From Streptomyces griseofuscus (GTDB lineage: Bacteria > Actinomycetota > Actinomycetes > Streptomycetales > Streptomycetaceae), in contig NZ_CP051007.1 in the NCBI RefSeq assembly GCF_014673495.1, positions 62,001-126,000 of the forward strand: a DNA stretch of 64,000 nt, given 5' to 3'. Each line of letters opens with the position of its first letter. Within the stretch, counting starts at the first letter, position 1. Position numbers and translations under genes: made by a program. Shown in pieces: positions 21,101-27,259 of the stretch. A model generated the notes under the pieces. That model was given only the letters and a program-made list of their open reading frames with translations, did not search any database and was not told the origin of the DNA.

Positions 21101-23142
21101 AGCAGCAGCCGCTGCTGCGGGTCCATGGCCAGTGCCTCGCGCGGCGATATGCCGAAGAAGTCCGCGTCGAAGTCGGCGGCGTCGTGCAGGAAGCCGCCGG
21201 AGCGCTGCCGGACCGTGCCGGGCCGCGCCGGGTCCGGGTGCAGGAGCGCCTCCAGGTCCCAGCCGCGGTCCGTGGGCAGGCCCGCCACGGCGTCCTGCCC
21301 GTCCGCGAGCAGCTCCCAGAACTGCTCGGGGGTGCGCACCCCGCCGGGCAGCCGTACGGCCATGGCGACGACGGCGATGGGTTCGTCCGGGGTGTGACCG
21401 GCCGCCTCCTCCCGCCGCCGCGGGTCCGGCCGGCCGGCCGGGGCGCGGTGCTCGGCGCGCGGGCCGATCAGGTCGTACAGCGCTTCGGTGAGGGCCTGCG
21501 GGGTGGGGTGGTCGAACAGCGTGGCGATGGCGATGTCCCGGCCGAGGGCCGCCGCGAGGCGGTCGCGCAGCTGCACCGCGAGGACCGAGTCGATCCCGAG
21601 TTCGGCGAAGGTGAGCGAGCCGTCCGCGGCCTGTGCTCCGGTGACGGCGGCGGTCTCCGCGTGCACGAGGCCGGCCAGCCGCTGCCGTACCTCGTGCTCC
21701 GGTGTGCCGGGCGGGCACAGCTGCGGCCGGGTGGGCGCGGCGGCCCGGACGCCCGGTTCCGCCGGGTCCGCTCCGGCGTCCAGGAGGTCCGCTCCGGCCT
21801 CCGGGAGGTCCGGCAGGCCGGCGTCCGTGGCCGGTCCGGCGCCGGGGAAGGCGGCCGACCAGTCGATGTCCACCCCGTTCGTGTAGGCGTCGGCCGCCGC
21901 GGCCAGGAATCGCCGCAGCCCGCCCTGCCCGCGCCGCAGCGTGGCGAGCACCGGGTGGCCGGAGCCCGCCGCGTCGAGCGTCTGGCGTACGGCGGCGGCG
22001 AGGACGGGATGCGGGCTCAGTTCGAGGAACACGCCGCCCCGTTCGGCGGCGCAGTCGCGCACCGAGCGCTCGAACTCGACGCGGCCGCGGAAGTTGGCGC
22101 ACCAGTGCTCCGCCGTCAGCTCGCGTGTGTCGAGGACGGCGCCGGTGCGGCTGGAGTAGAGGGGCACCGCGCCCGCACCCGGTGTGAACCAGTCCAGCGC
22201 CGCGCGCACGCGGGCCACGACCCGGTCCATGTGCGGGGAGTGCGCGGCCATCGAGACGCCGATCGTCCGGGCGCGGACCCCCTCGGCGGTCAGCTCGGCC
22301 ACGCACCGCTCGATCGCGTCGGTCGCGCCGGCCAGCAGCACCGAGCGCGGGCCGTTGATCCCGGCCAGCACCAGGTCCGGGCCCCAGTCGGCCAGCCGCG
22401 GTGCGACCAGGTCGGCGGGCAGCTCCACCGATGCCATGTCCCCCTTGCCGACGAGGGGTCGCAGCTCCTTGCTCCACCGCGCCACCGCCCTGGCGCCGTC
22501 CTCGATCGTGACAGCGCCCGCGGCATGGGCGGCGGCGAGGTCGCCCATGCTGTGTCCCACGACGGCGTCGGGCTCGACCCCGAAGGAGCGCCACAGCTCG
22601 GTGAGGGCGGCGCTCACCGCGTAGAGGGCGGGCTGCACGATCTCGACGCGGGGCACGGTGCCGGGGGCGGCCGCGGTCTCCAGGGCCTCGGTCAGGGACC
22701 AGCCGGACTCGGCGGCGAAGACCTGCGCGCACCGCTCGATCGCATCGGCGAACACCGCCGACTCGCCGAGGAGTTCGGTTGCCATGCCGGGCCACTGGGA
22801 GCCCTGGCCCGGAAAGACGAAGGTGACGGGTGCCGGGGCGGCGGCCGTTCCGCGCGCGACCGCCGGGTGCGGGCGGTCGTCGGCGACTGCGGCCAGTCCG
22901 TCCAGGATTTCCGCGCGGGAGGAGCCGACGATCACCGCGCGCCGCGGCAGGCGCCGGTCCTGGTGGGCGAGCGCGGCGCCGACGCCGTCGGCGCCGGATT
23001 CGGGGTGCGCGCGGAGGTGGTCCAGCAGCCGGCGCGCCCAAACGCGCAGCGCGCGGTCGTCCGCGGCCGACAGAACCCACGGCCGGGCCGCCCCTCGGGT
23101 GGCGGCGGAAATGTTCTCACCCTGTAGGGGGCTGGCGTTCAC
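12190..23142 (-). CDS. Type I modular PKS, loading AT-ACP plus modules 1 and 2 (DEBS1-like)
   Basis: 3650 residues; this gene starts the chain. The loading AT (residues ~107-420) has GHSMG with Ser ~198 and the VSMAAHS motif; the loading ACP Ser is in LGIDS ~519. The lack of a KSQ points to direct loading of propionyl or a branched acyl starter. Module 1: KS (Cys ~759), AT (GHSQGE ~1222, YASHT ~1324), KR (TGGTGGIG ~1725, LDD motif, YAPGN ~1865, so B-type), ACP (LGFDS ~2029). Module 2: KS (Cys ~2260), AT (GHSQGE ~2717, YASHT ~2817), KR (TGGTGGLG ~3207; Trp eight residues before the catalytic Tyr and no LDD, so A-type), ACP (LGFDS ~3515). Both extender ATs look methylmalonyl-specific. KR types match erythromycin modules 1 and 2. 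The start is GTG at 23142 behind an AGGAG site. Part of module 2 has unusual codon use (see findings). Confidence 0.96.
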   Translation of the reverse strand: MNASPLQGENISAATRGAARPWVLSAADDRALRVWARRLLDHLRAHPESGADGVGAALAHQDRRLPRRAVIVGSSRAEILDGLAAVADDRPHPAVARGTAAAPAPVTFVFPGQGSQWPGMATELLGESAVFADAIERCAQVFAAESGWSLTEALETAAAPGTVPRVEIVQPALYAVSAALTELWRSFGVEPDAVVGHSMGDLAAAHAAGAVTIEDGARAVARWSKELRPLVGKGDMASVELPADLVAPRLADWGPDLVLAGINGPRSVLLAGATDAIERCVAELTAEGVRARTIGVSMAAHSPHMDRVVARVRAALDWFTPGAGAVPLYSSRTGAVLDTRELTAEHWCANFRGRVEFERSVRDCAAERGGVFLELSPHPVLAAAVRQTLDAAGSGHPVLATLRRGQGGLRRFLAAAADAYTNGVDIDWSAAFPGAGPATDAGLPDLPEAGADLLDAGADPAEPGVRAAAPTRPQLCPPGTPEHEVRQRLAGLVHAETAAVTGAQAADGSLTFAELGIDSVLAVQLRDRLAAALGRDIAIATLFDHPTPQALTEALYDLIGPRAEHRAPAGRPDPRRREEAAGHTPDEPIAVVAMAVRLPGGVRTPEQFWELLADGQDAVAGLPTDRGWDLEALLHPDPARPGTVRQRSGGFLHDAADFDADFFGISPREALAMDPQQRLLLETGWEALERAGISPESVRGTPTGVFTGVIAQEYGPRLADGGKDVGGYLVTGTTTSVASGRIAYTLGLEGPALTVDTACSSSLVALQLACRSLRTGETDLALAGGATVMPAPGMLVDFSRLGALAPDGRCKAFSADADGFGMAEGAGMLLLERLSDARRLGHPVLGLIRAAAVNQDGASNGLSAPSGRAQARVIRQALAEAGLSAADVDAVEAHGTGTRLGDPIEARALIEAYGADRPAGRPLWLGSVKSNIGHTQAAAGVAGVIKMLLAMRHGTLPRTLHADRPSTEVDWSRGEVRLLSEPVPWAGAARPRRAGVSSFGISGTNAHVVLEEAPRDVRAAGSSAGQGAAPDRRARIVAPWVVSAHSEAALRDQAGRLAAHLREQPGHTPADVAFSLATTRAAARHRAAFVPGGYDAALDALDELAGGGTEGVVTGTARPGASPVFVFPGQGWQWAGMAVALYDSSPVFARALDECAAALRPHLDFSVLPFLRAEAAAAAGRPDADLSSDRVDVVQPVLFAVMVSLAALWRAHGVEPAAVIGHSQGEIAAACVAGALSLDDAARLVAVRSRVIAGMRGGGGMAAVAATAADLAERIARYDGRLETAALNGPRSVVVAGPDDDLDHLLAALGAEGVRARRLPVDYASHTAHMDDARTALHEELADIEPLPGGAVPFYSTVTGDWAAPAALDGAYWFRNLRETVRLEPAVRALTEQGYRTFIEVSAHPVLTTAIEETGQDAGADLAAVGTLRRGQGGAEDFAHALATAWTAGVPVRWESVFLGTAARAVPLPTAPFQRERHWLEPAPQATAPSGTAHDAADALRYRIDWQRISAPEPAATGPRRWLLVRYDGAAEPAARAARAALEVAGATVTDLVVAGAPAPDALALELLRAAEGADRIGVLSLLAVDERGEGAATPLGLPSLGGTVALARALAGSGLDGLLWCLTEDVQVTSADERPGDPAREALWGLGRVIALEHPGLWGGLIDVPAGSTAELTRSLAGVLTGGSGEDQLALRPAGVFARRWKRAAPRTAPGGWEPTGTALVTGGTGGIGRNVARWLAQHGAPHIVLVSRSGPEAPGAGELAAELRALGSAVTLAACDVTDREALRSLLAALPADQPLTSVFHTAATLDDGTLDTLTGERIEQAGRAKTLGARNLHELTADAPLTAFVLFSSFASAFGAPGLGCYAPGNAYLDGLARRRRADGLPATSVAWGTWAGSGMAEGPVAERFRRHGVVEMAAPEALDALRTALDRAEVCPVIIGVDWERFLLAYTAQRPTRLFDALPEARHAHEALRREHGAPAGPAGGLAELPAAERGRALLDLVRRHAASVLGHRDAERVPADRAFTELGFDSLASVELRNRLTAATGLRLPTTLVYDHPHARAVALRLEAELFGGARPEPAAGVAGSGSGGSGGDGGDDPVVIVGMACRLPGGIGSPEDLWEFVAAGRDAAGAAPDDRGWERRAAPGTGTGRPQGNFLDDAGGFDAAFFGISPREALAMDPQQRQVLEATWEALERAGIRPETLRGSDTGVFVGMSHQGYAAGPVEGRDEVEGYLLTGSTASVASGRVAYLLGLEGPALTVDTACSSSLVALHLAARSLRDGECSLAVAGGVSVMAGPEVFTEFSRQGALAADGRCKAYSDDADGFGMGEGVALLVLERLSQARQRGHRVLAVVRGSAVNQDGASNGLAAPSGPAQQRVIRRAWQAAGISGADVDVVEGHGTGTALGDPIEAQALLATYGQGRDPGRPLWLGSVKSNIGHAQAAAGAVGVIKMVLALGRGVLPGSLHAGVPSSHVDWSSGGVRVLGEARAWPSGGRVRRAGVSAFGVSGTNAHVIVEEAPSLPVEAGAAGGPVGVLEAAGVVPLVVSARTETALAAQSRRLAEHLTQHQDTVLRDAAGTLTGARQHFDRRAVALARGVADATGTLRALAEGLPAPGLVTGVGGGGRRVVWVFPGQGSQWVGMGRGLLDVPVFAQALAECDAALAEVAGFSVVDVVRGVEGAPGLDRVEVVQPVLFAVMVSLARLWRACGVEPDAVVGHSQGEIAAACVAGALSLPDAARVVALRAQALAELAGPGAMMSLRTGRASAEELLGGAPGAPELATVNGPGAVVVAGDPEAVRGFRDTCAAAGVDARILPVDYASHTSHMEPLRDAVTAPLSGIVPRTPAVPLYSTLRGAFVEGPELDAGYWFDNLRHTVEFEAAVEALAAAGHDVFVEVSPHPVLNGSMQDTLGDTSAVLGSVQRDDDTPERFLSALAEAHVNGVTVDWRTVLGDAEPADLPTYPFEHQRYWLMPDATGPSRPDAGWRYRIGWQETAVTDASAGPAGRWLLLLPAPSGTGPGRPVWYEAAATALAEHGARPHPVTVPLDDPQALTTAVRDALATEAASGAYAGVLSLLALDDADTGAEATLGLLRELAAADADTPVWLATCGAVGTGADDPVTCPAGAQVWGLGQAAALERGARHTGLVDLPPEATETQRALFARALTGTEDQLAIRAQAVLARRLLPAAPGADRMPAPADGLVPQGTILVTGGTGGLGALTARRLAARGAQHLALVSRRGAAAPGVPELVAELTGLGARVTVHACDVSVPEQVAALTGGLRADGATITGVVHAAGVNQQSAVREMTREEFRTVLAAKVDGARNLAHACPGLSLFLLFSSGAAVWGSAGQGAYAAGNAFLDAFAQHRRARGLAATSVAWGLWAEGGMADDAQAVARLRDQGVRPMPGERALDALETVLAGAETAVVVADVDWPRFTETYTALRARPLLDTVPSARPAAPARPEPAAGATLRDRLAGRPPSEQHQELTRLVRSHAAAVLGHQDTRAVAVDTAFRTLGFDSLAAVRLRKSLAEATGLALPTTLVFDHPNPAALADHLRSQLCADPHDEDLATAVRDGLDRLEAGLADVPAERRAELAQHLDRVLTALRAGTPGTRHDGDLRPPHTPEPDLAEAGFDELLEALGHELGDNEQPTANR

Positions 23143-23569
23143 ACCTGACTCCTAGTTGTCCGCACGTCACCAGGGACCGGGCCTGCGCGAATGACGACCT
23201 GAGGAAATGCCGACCACCTGAGAGTCCGCAGACCATAAACGGTCGGCTACCGTCGGCCAGTGGTCAGTCGAAGGTATACCCGCCCCCCTTCCGAACCGAT
23301 TGAATCTCACTCGACCAATCCCCGGAATTTCAGCGAACCAGCAGGTCACACAGCTATAGTGAGGCTTCATCAGTTTTTTTCGGCGACTGCGGCGCAATCC
23401 TCTAGTTTCCCTTTAGCCGGATTCGACCACCCCCCGGAATCATCCTCCTGCCGGAATACGAACGGCTCGGGCAACCCCATTCGCCTTCGGTCCCGCCCGC
23501 CCGGCATTACCAGCTAAGAGTGGTCCGGACCTCCCGGACAGCGGCAACGAAGAGAAGGGCCGGTGACCC
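23143..23569. promoter_or_regulatory. Divergent promoter region between the macrolide PKS operon (-) and the acyltransferase-P450 operon (+)
   Basis: This 427-bp stretch has no convincing gene and is clearly poorer in GC than its flanks. It must hold the promoters of both the PKS operon and the plus-strand tailoring operon. A TATAGT hexamer at 23355-23360 could be a -10 box for the plus strand, but no good -35 is visible. An 18-bp near-identical direct repeat lies at 23311 and 23423. An AGGAG ribosome site precedes the PKS start at 23142, and a GAGAAGGG site lies just upstream of the acyltransferase start at 23570. Confidence 0.7.
23311..23440 (+). repeat. Pair of 18-bp direct repeats, candidate regulator sites
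   Basis: Copies at 23311-23328 and 23423-23440 match at 16 of 18 positions. Both consist of TCGACCA, then four bases ending CC, then CCGGAAT. A third partial copy, CCGGAAT, lies at 23451-23457. The two halves of each copy are 11 bp apart, one helical turn, which suits a dimeric or tandem binding protein. The site lies between divergent macrolide operons. The protein that would bind is unknown. Confidence 0.45.
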
Positions 23570-24802
23570 TTGCCACCCATGGACGAAACCCTCAAGCCCT
23601 CCCCTGCCGACGCGGCCGGCACAGCGGGAGGCCGGGCCGACCGGCTGCCGTCGCTGACGGGGCTGAGGTTCTTCGCCGCGCTCCTGGTGTTCGTCTGCCA
23701 TGCGTGGAGCCAGTTCAACCCGCAGGCCGACACCGCCTCGCGAAACCTGGCTTACTTCCTGCTGCCGGCCGGCCCCGTCGGGGTCTCCTTCTTCTTCGTC
23801 CTCAGCGGGTTCGTGCTGACGTACGCGGCGCGGCCGGGCGATACCGTTCTCGGCTTCTGGCGGCGGCGGATGGCGAAGATCTACCCGAACCATGTCGTGA
23901 CGTGGGTGGCCGGTCTCGTCCTGGTCCTCGCCACGGGCGCCGCCCTGTCGGCCGGGACGACGGCCGCCGCCCTCTTCCTCGTGCAGGCGTGGTGGCCGCA
24001 CATGATCATGACCGCCACGGTCAACCCGATCTCGTGGTCGCTCGCCTGCGAGCTGTTCTTCTACCTGCTGTTCCCCTTCCTGCTCCGGGCGCTGCGCCGG
24101 CTGCCGCGGCAGGGGCTGTGGCCGGCCGCGGGCCTGCTGACGGCGCTGATCCTGGCCGTACCGCAGCTGGCCACTCTGCTGCCCGGCAAGGTCATGCCGC
24201 TGGCGGGGTACAGCCTCACGCAGTTCTGGTTCGTCTACACCGCGCCCCCGGTGCGCCTGCTGGAGTTCGCGCTCGGGATCGTGCTCGCTCTCCTTGTGCG
24301 CAACGGCATGTGGCCCCTCGTCAGCGTCCGGCTCGCCGTCGTCCTGTGCTGCGCCGGGTACGCGGTGGCCGGTGTCACGACGATGGTCACCAAGCTGCCC
24401 CACCTGTGGGCGATGGTGAGCGCCACCGTCATCCCGCTGGCGGTCCTCATCGCCACGGCCGCCTCCCGCGACCGGAGCGGCCTGCCCTCCGCCGCCCGCC
24501 ATCCGCGCCTGATCCGGCTGGGCGAACTCTCCTTCGCCTTCTACCTGGTGCACCACATGATCCTGACGGCCTGCTTCACCGCCGTGCTGCCGGACGGCTT
24601 CCGGCCGGGTCTGCTCGGGCTCACCGGCGTGGCCGTCGCGCTGTTCTTCGTCTGCTGGGCGGCGGCCTGGCTCCTGCACACCGCGGTCGAGACACCCGCC
24701 ATGCGCCGCTGGGGCCGCCCTCCGGCGACCGCCCGCGCGCCCCGTGAGCCGGCCCGCGCATCCGGGCGATCCGAACCCCTCACCGGTGAAAGGACACCAT
24801 GA
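23570..24802 (+). CDS. Membrane acyltransferase 3 family protein (macrolide or sugar O-acyltransferase)
   Basis: 410 residues, highly hydrophobic, with about ten predicted membrane spans. The family signature is near the N-terminus: LTGLRFFAALLVFVCHAW carries the conserved Arg and His, followed by FFFVLSGFVLTY. Members of this family (such as MdmB and CarE in 16-membered macrolide producers) move acetyl or longer acyl groups onto sugar or lactone hydroxyls at the membrane. Here it probably acylates the macrolide or one of its sugars; the position cannot be told. The start was taken as TTG at 23570, about 10 nt after a GAGAAGGG site; ATG at 23579 is the alternative. It is first in a tight operon and its stop overlaps the P450 start by 4 bp. 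Confidence 0.88.
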   Translation: MPPMDETLKPSPADAAGTAGGRADRLPSLTGLRFFAALLVFVCHAWSQFNPQADTASRNLAYFLLPAGPVGVSFFFVLSGFVLTYAARPGDTVLGFWRRRMAKIYPNHVVTWVAGLVLVLATGAALSAGTTAAALFLVQAWWPHMIMTATVNPISWSLACELFFYLLFPFLLRALRRLPRQGLWPAAGLLTALILAVPQLATLLPGKVMPLAGYSLTQFWFVYTAPPVRLLEFALGIVLALLVRNGMWPLVSVRLAVVLCCAGYAVAGVTTMVTKLPHLWAMVSATVIPLAVLIATAASRDRSGLPSAARHPRLIRLGELSFAFYLVHHMILTACFTAVLPDGFRPGLLGLTGVAVALFFVCWAAAWLLHTAVETPAMRRWGRPPATARAPREPARASGRSEPLTGERTP

Positions 24803-26013
24803 ACCAGCCGCAACTGCCCGAGATCCCGGCCCTGAACAGCGAGCTGTTCCACACCGACCAGTACGCGACCTACCGGGAGATCCTGGAGCAGCGTCCGGTC
24901 ACCAGGGTCCGCTTCTACGACGGTTCCCTGGTCTGGCTGGTCAACCGCCACGAGGACGTACGGGCCGCGCTGACCGACCCCCGGCTGAGCAACGACCCCA
25001 TGAAGCAGTCGGACATCGACCTCTCGGCGGCCACCGGCATCCCGGCCGACCTGATCGAGTACTTCCAGCGGAACATGTTCCGCAGCGACGAGCCGGACCA
25101 CGGCCGGCTGCGCAAGCTGGTCACCAGGGAATTCACCGTGCGGCGCATCAACGCGCTGCGGCCGCGGATCCGGCAGATCGCCGACGACCTGCTGGAGAAG
25201 TTCGCCGCCACCGGCGGCGGGGACCTGGTGGAGGCGCTCGCCCGCCCGCTTCCGCTCACCGTCATGTGCGAACTGCTCGGCGTGCCCGAGGAGGACCGCG
25301 CGGACTTCCAGACCTGGTCCCAGCACATCGTCGAGAGCAGCCCGGAGTTCGCGGAGCGCAACGCCGTCTCGTACCGCAGCCTGTTCGAGTGCGTCCGCTC
25401 CCTGATCCGCCGCCGGCGCGACGAACCGGGAGACGACCTGCTGTCGGCACTGGTCGACCTGCGCGACGTGGCGGACCGGCTCTCCGAGAACGAACTCATC
25501 TCGACGGTGTTCCTGCTGCTCGTCGCGGGGATCGAGACCACGGTGAACGTGCTCGGCACCGGCACCTTCCTGCTGCTGACCCACCCCGGCGAGCTCGCCC
25601 GGCTCCGCGCGGACGGCGCGCTGCTGGGGCCGGCCGTGGAGGAGATGCTGCGCTACATGGCACCCATCGAGATCACGAGCCGGCACACCCTGGAGCCCGT
25701 CGAGATCGGCGGGGTGTCCATCGACGCGCAGAGCACCGTGCTCATCAACCTGGCCGCAGCCAACCGGGATCCGGCGCGGTTCGAGGACCCGCAGTCCTTC
25801 CGGGTCGACCGCAACGACGGCGGCCACCTCACCTTCGGCCACGGCATCCACTACTGCCTGGGCGCCGCGCTGGCACGGGCGGAGGCGGAAGTCACCTTCG
25901 AGGCCCTCCTGGAGCGCTTCCCGGACCTGCGACTGGCCGCTTCCGCATCCGACCTGACCTGGCGCCACGCCTTCATGCGGGGCCCGGTCGAGCTGCCCGT
26001 CTCCTGGGGGTGA
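24799..26013 (+). CDS. Cytochrome P450 (macrolide oxidase, CYP107-like)
   Basis: 404 residues, normal for a soluble bacterial class I P450. The heme loop is FGHGIHYCLG with the Cys ligand at about residue 352. The I-helix AGIETT (about 245) keeps the acid-alcohol pair needed for oxygen activation, unlike EryF, which lacks the Thr. The K-helix ExxR is in EEMLRY. Its place in the macrolide tailoring operon suggests it hydroxylates or epoxidises the macrolactone. It overlaps the upstream acyltransferase stop (ATGA) and ends 4 nt before the aminotransferase ATG, so it is co-translated with both. Ferredoxin and reductase partners are not in the window. It is a full catalytic P450, not the degenerate P450-like helper that pairs with desosamine glycosyltransferases. 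Confidence 0.93.
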   Translation: MNQPQLPEIPALNSELFHTDQYATYREILEQRPVTRVRFYDGSLVWLVNRHEDVRAALTDPRLSNDPMKQSDIDLSAATGIPADLIEYFQRNMFRSDEPDHGRLRKLVTREFTVRRINALRPRIRQIADDLLEKFAATGGGDLVEALARPLPLTVMCELLGVPEEDRADFQTWSQHIVESSPEFAERNAVSYRSLFECVRSLIRRRRDEPGDDLLSALVDLRDVADRLSENELISTVFLLLVAGIETTVNVLGTGTFLLLTHPGELARLRADGALLGPAVEEMLRYMAPIEITSRHTLEPVEIGGVSIDAQSTVLINLAAANRDPARFEDPQSFRVDRNDGGHLTFGHGIHYCLGAALARAEAEVTFEALLERFPDLRLAASASDLTWRHAFMRGPVELPVSWG

Positions 26014-26017
26014 GTCC

Positions 26018-27217
26018 ATGAAGCGCGCGCTCACCGATCTCGCGGTCTTCGGGGGTCCCGAGGCGTTCCTGCGCCCGCTCCTGGTGGGCATGCCCACCGT
26101 CGGCGACCGGGCGCGGTTCCTCGCCCGGCTCGAATGGGCCCTGGACAACGAGTGGCTGACCAACGGCGGCCCGCTGGCCACCGAACTGGAGGGCCGCATC
26201 GCCGACATCGCCGGGGTGCGGTACGCCGTGGCGACCTGCAACGCCACCGCGGCGCTGCAACTGGTCCTGAAGGCCTCGGGCATCACCGGACAGGTGATCA
26301 TGCCCTCGCTGACCTTCGCGGCGACTCCGCACGCGGCGAGCTGGGTGGGGCTCGAACCGGTGTTCTGCGACGTCGACCCGGTCACCGGCTGCCTCGACCC
26401 CGGCCGGGTCGAGAAGCTGATCACCCCCGAGACCGGGGCCATCCTCGGCGTCCACCTGTGGGGCCGGGCGGCCCCGGTCCTGGAGCTGGAGAAGCTGGCC
26501 GCCGAGCACGGGCTGCGACTGTTCTTCGACGCGGCCCACGCCTTCGGCTGCACCGCCGGCGGCCGGCCGGTCGGCGGCTTCGGGGACGCGGAGGTGTTCA
26601 GCTTCCACGCCACCAAGACGGTCATGGCCTTCGAGGGCGGCGCGGTGACCACCGACGACGGCGAACTGGCCGAACGGCTCGTGGCCCTGCGCAACTTCGG
26701 CATCGACCGGGACAAGTCCGTGACCGCGGTCGGCATGAACGCCAAGATGAGCGAGTGCTCGGCCGCCATGGGTCTGACCTCCCTCGACGCCTTCCCGGCG
26801 ACCCGCGAGCGCAATCGTGAGAACCACGCCCTCTACCAGGCGGAACTGACCGGCGTCCCCGGCACCGAGGTGCTCTCCTTCCACGAGCACGAACGCAACA
26901 ACCACCAGTACGTGATCCTGCGGACGGACCGCGCCGTCACCGGTCTGCACCGCGACCGGCTGCGGGCCCTGCTGCAGGCCGAAAAGGTCTTCCCCCAGCT
27001 GTACTTCTCACCCCCCTGCCATCTGATGCCCGCCTACCGGACCGACCCCCCGCTGCGGCTGGAACACACCGAGCGCCTGTCCGAGCAGGTACTCGCGCTG
27101 CCCACCGGGCCGTCGGTGTCCTTCGAGGACATCCGCCGGGTGTGCAGCATCATCCGGCTCGCCGCGGAGCGCGGCGCGCAGATCGATGCGATGTGGGCCC
27201 AAACAGCGCTCTCCTGA
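26018..27217 (+). CDS. dTDP-4-keto-6-deoxyhexose C4-aminotransferase (DesI/EryCIV type, DegT/DnrJ/EryC1 fold)
   Basis: 399 residues. A PLP-dependent sugar aminotransferase; the Schiff-base Lys is at about residue 200 in SFHATKTVMAFEGGA, a motif shared with DesI. It would transfer an amino group from glutamate to C4 of dTDP-4-keto-6-deoxyglucose. The next gene is a DesII-type deaminase, so together the pair removes the C4 oxygen, as in desosamine and chalcose formation. That pairing is what separates this call from a C3-aminotransferase. The ATG is 4 nt after the P450 stop. Confidence 0.9.
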   Translation: MKRALTDLAVFGGPEAFLRPLLVGMPTVGDRARFLARLEWALDNEWLTNGGPLATELEGRIADIAGVRYAVATCNATAALQLVLKASGITGQVIMPSLTFAATPHAASWVGLEPVFCDVDPVTGCLDPGRVEKLITPETGAILGVHLWGRAAPVLELEKLAAEHGLRLFFDAAHAFGCTAGGRPVGGFGDAEVFSFHATKTVMAFEGGAVTTDDGELAERLVALRNFGIDRDKSVTAVGMNAKMSECSAAMGLTSLDAFPATRERNRENHALYQAELTGVPGTEVLSFHEHERNNHQYVILRTDRAVTGLHRDRLRALLQAEKVFPQLYFSPPCHLMPAYRTDPPLRLEHTERLSEQVLALPTGPSVSFEDIRRVCSIIRLAAERGAQIDAMWAQTALS

Positions 27218-27259
27218 GCGCCGTCCGTCCCCCAGTCCGACCCGGAGGTAACAGTTCTC

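Noticed and set aside
12229..23127. A plus-strand open frame of more than 3600 codons opposite the first PKS gene
   Set aside because: It mirrors the real gene exactly and has no recognisable domain; long antisense frames are a by-product of the very high GC third positions. The same holds for several frames over 1000 bp opposite other genes.
23355..23360. TATAGT as a firm promoter for the acyltransferase operon
   Set aside because: No -35 match at 16-19 bp and no other support; mentioned only as a possibility in the intergenic entry.
24799..26013. The P450 as a DesVIII/EryCII-type glycosyltransferase activator
   Set aside because: It keeps the heme Cys loop, ExxR and the I-helix Thr, which those helpers lack.
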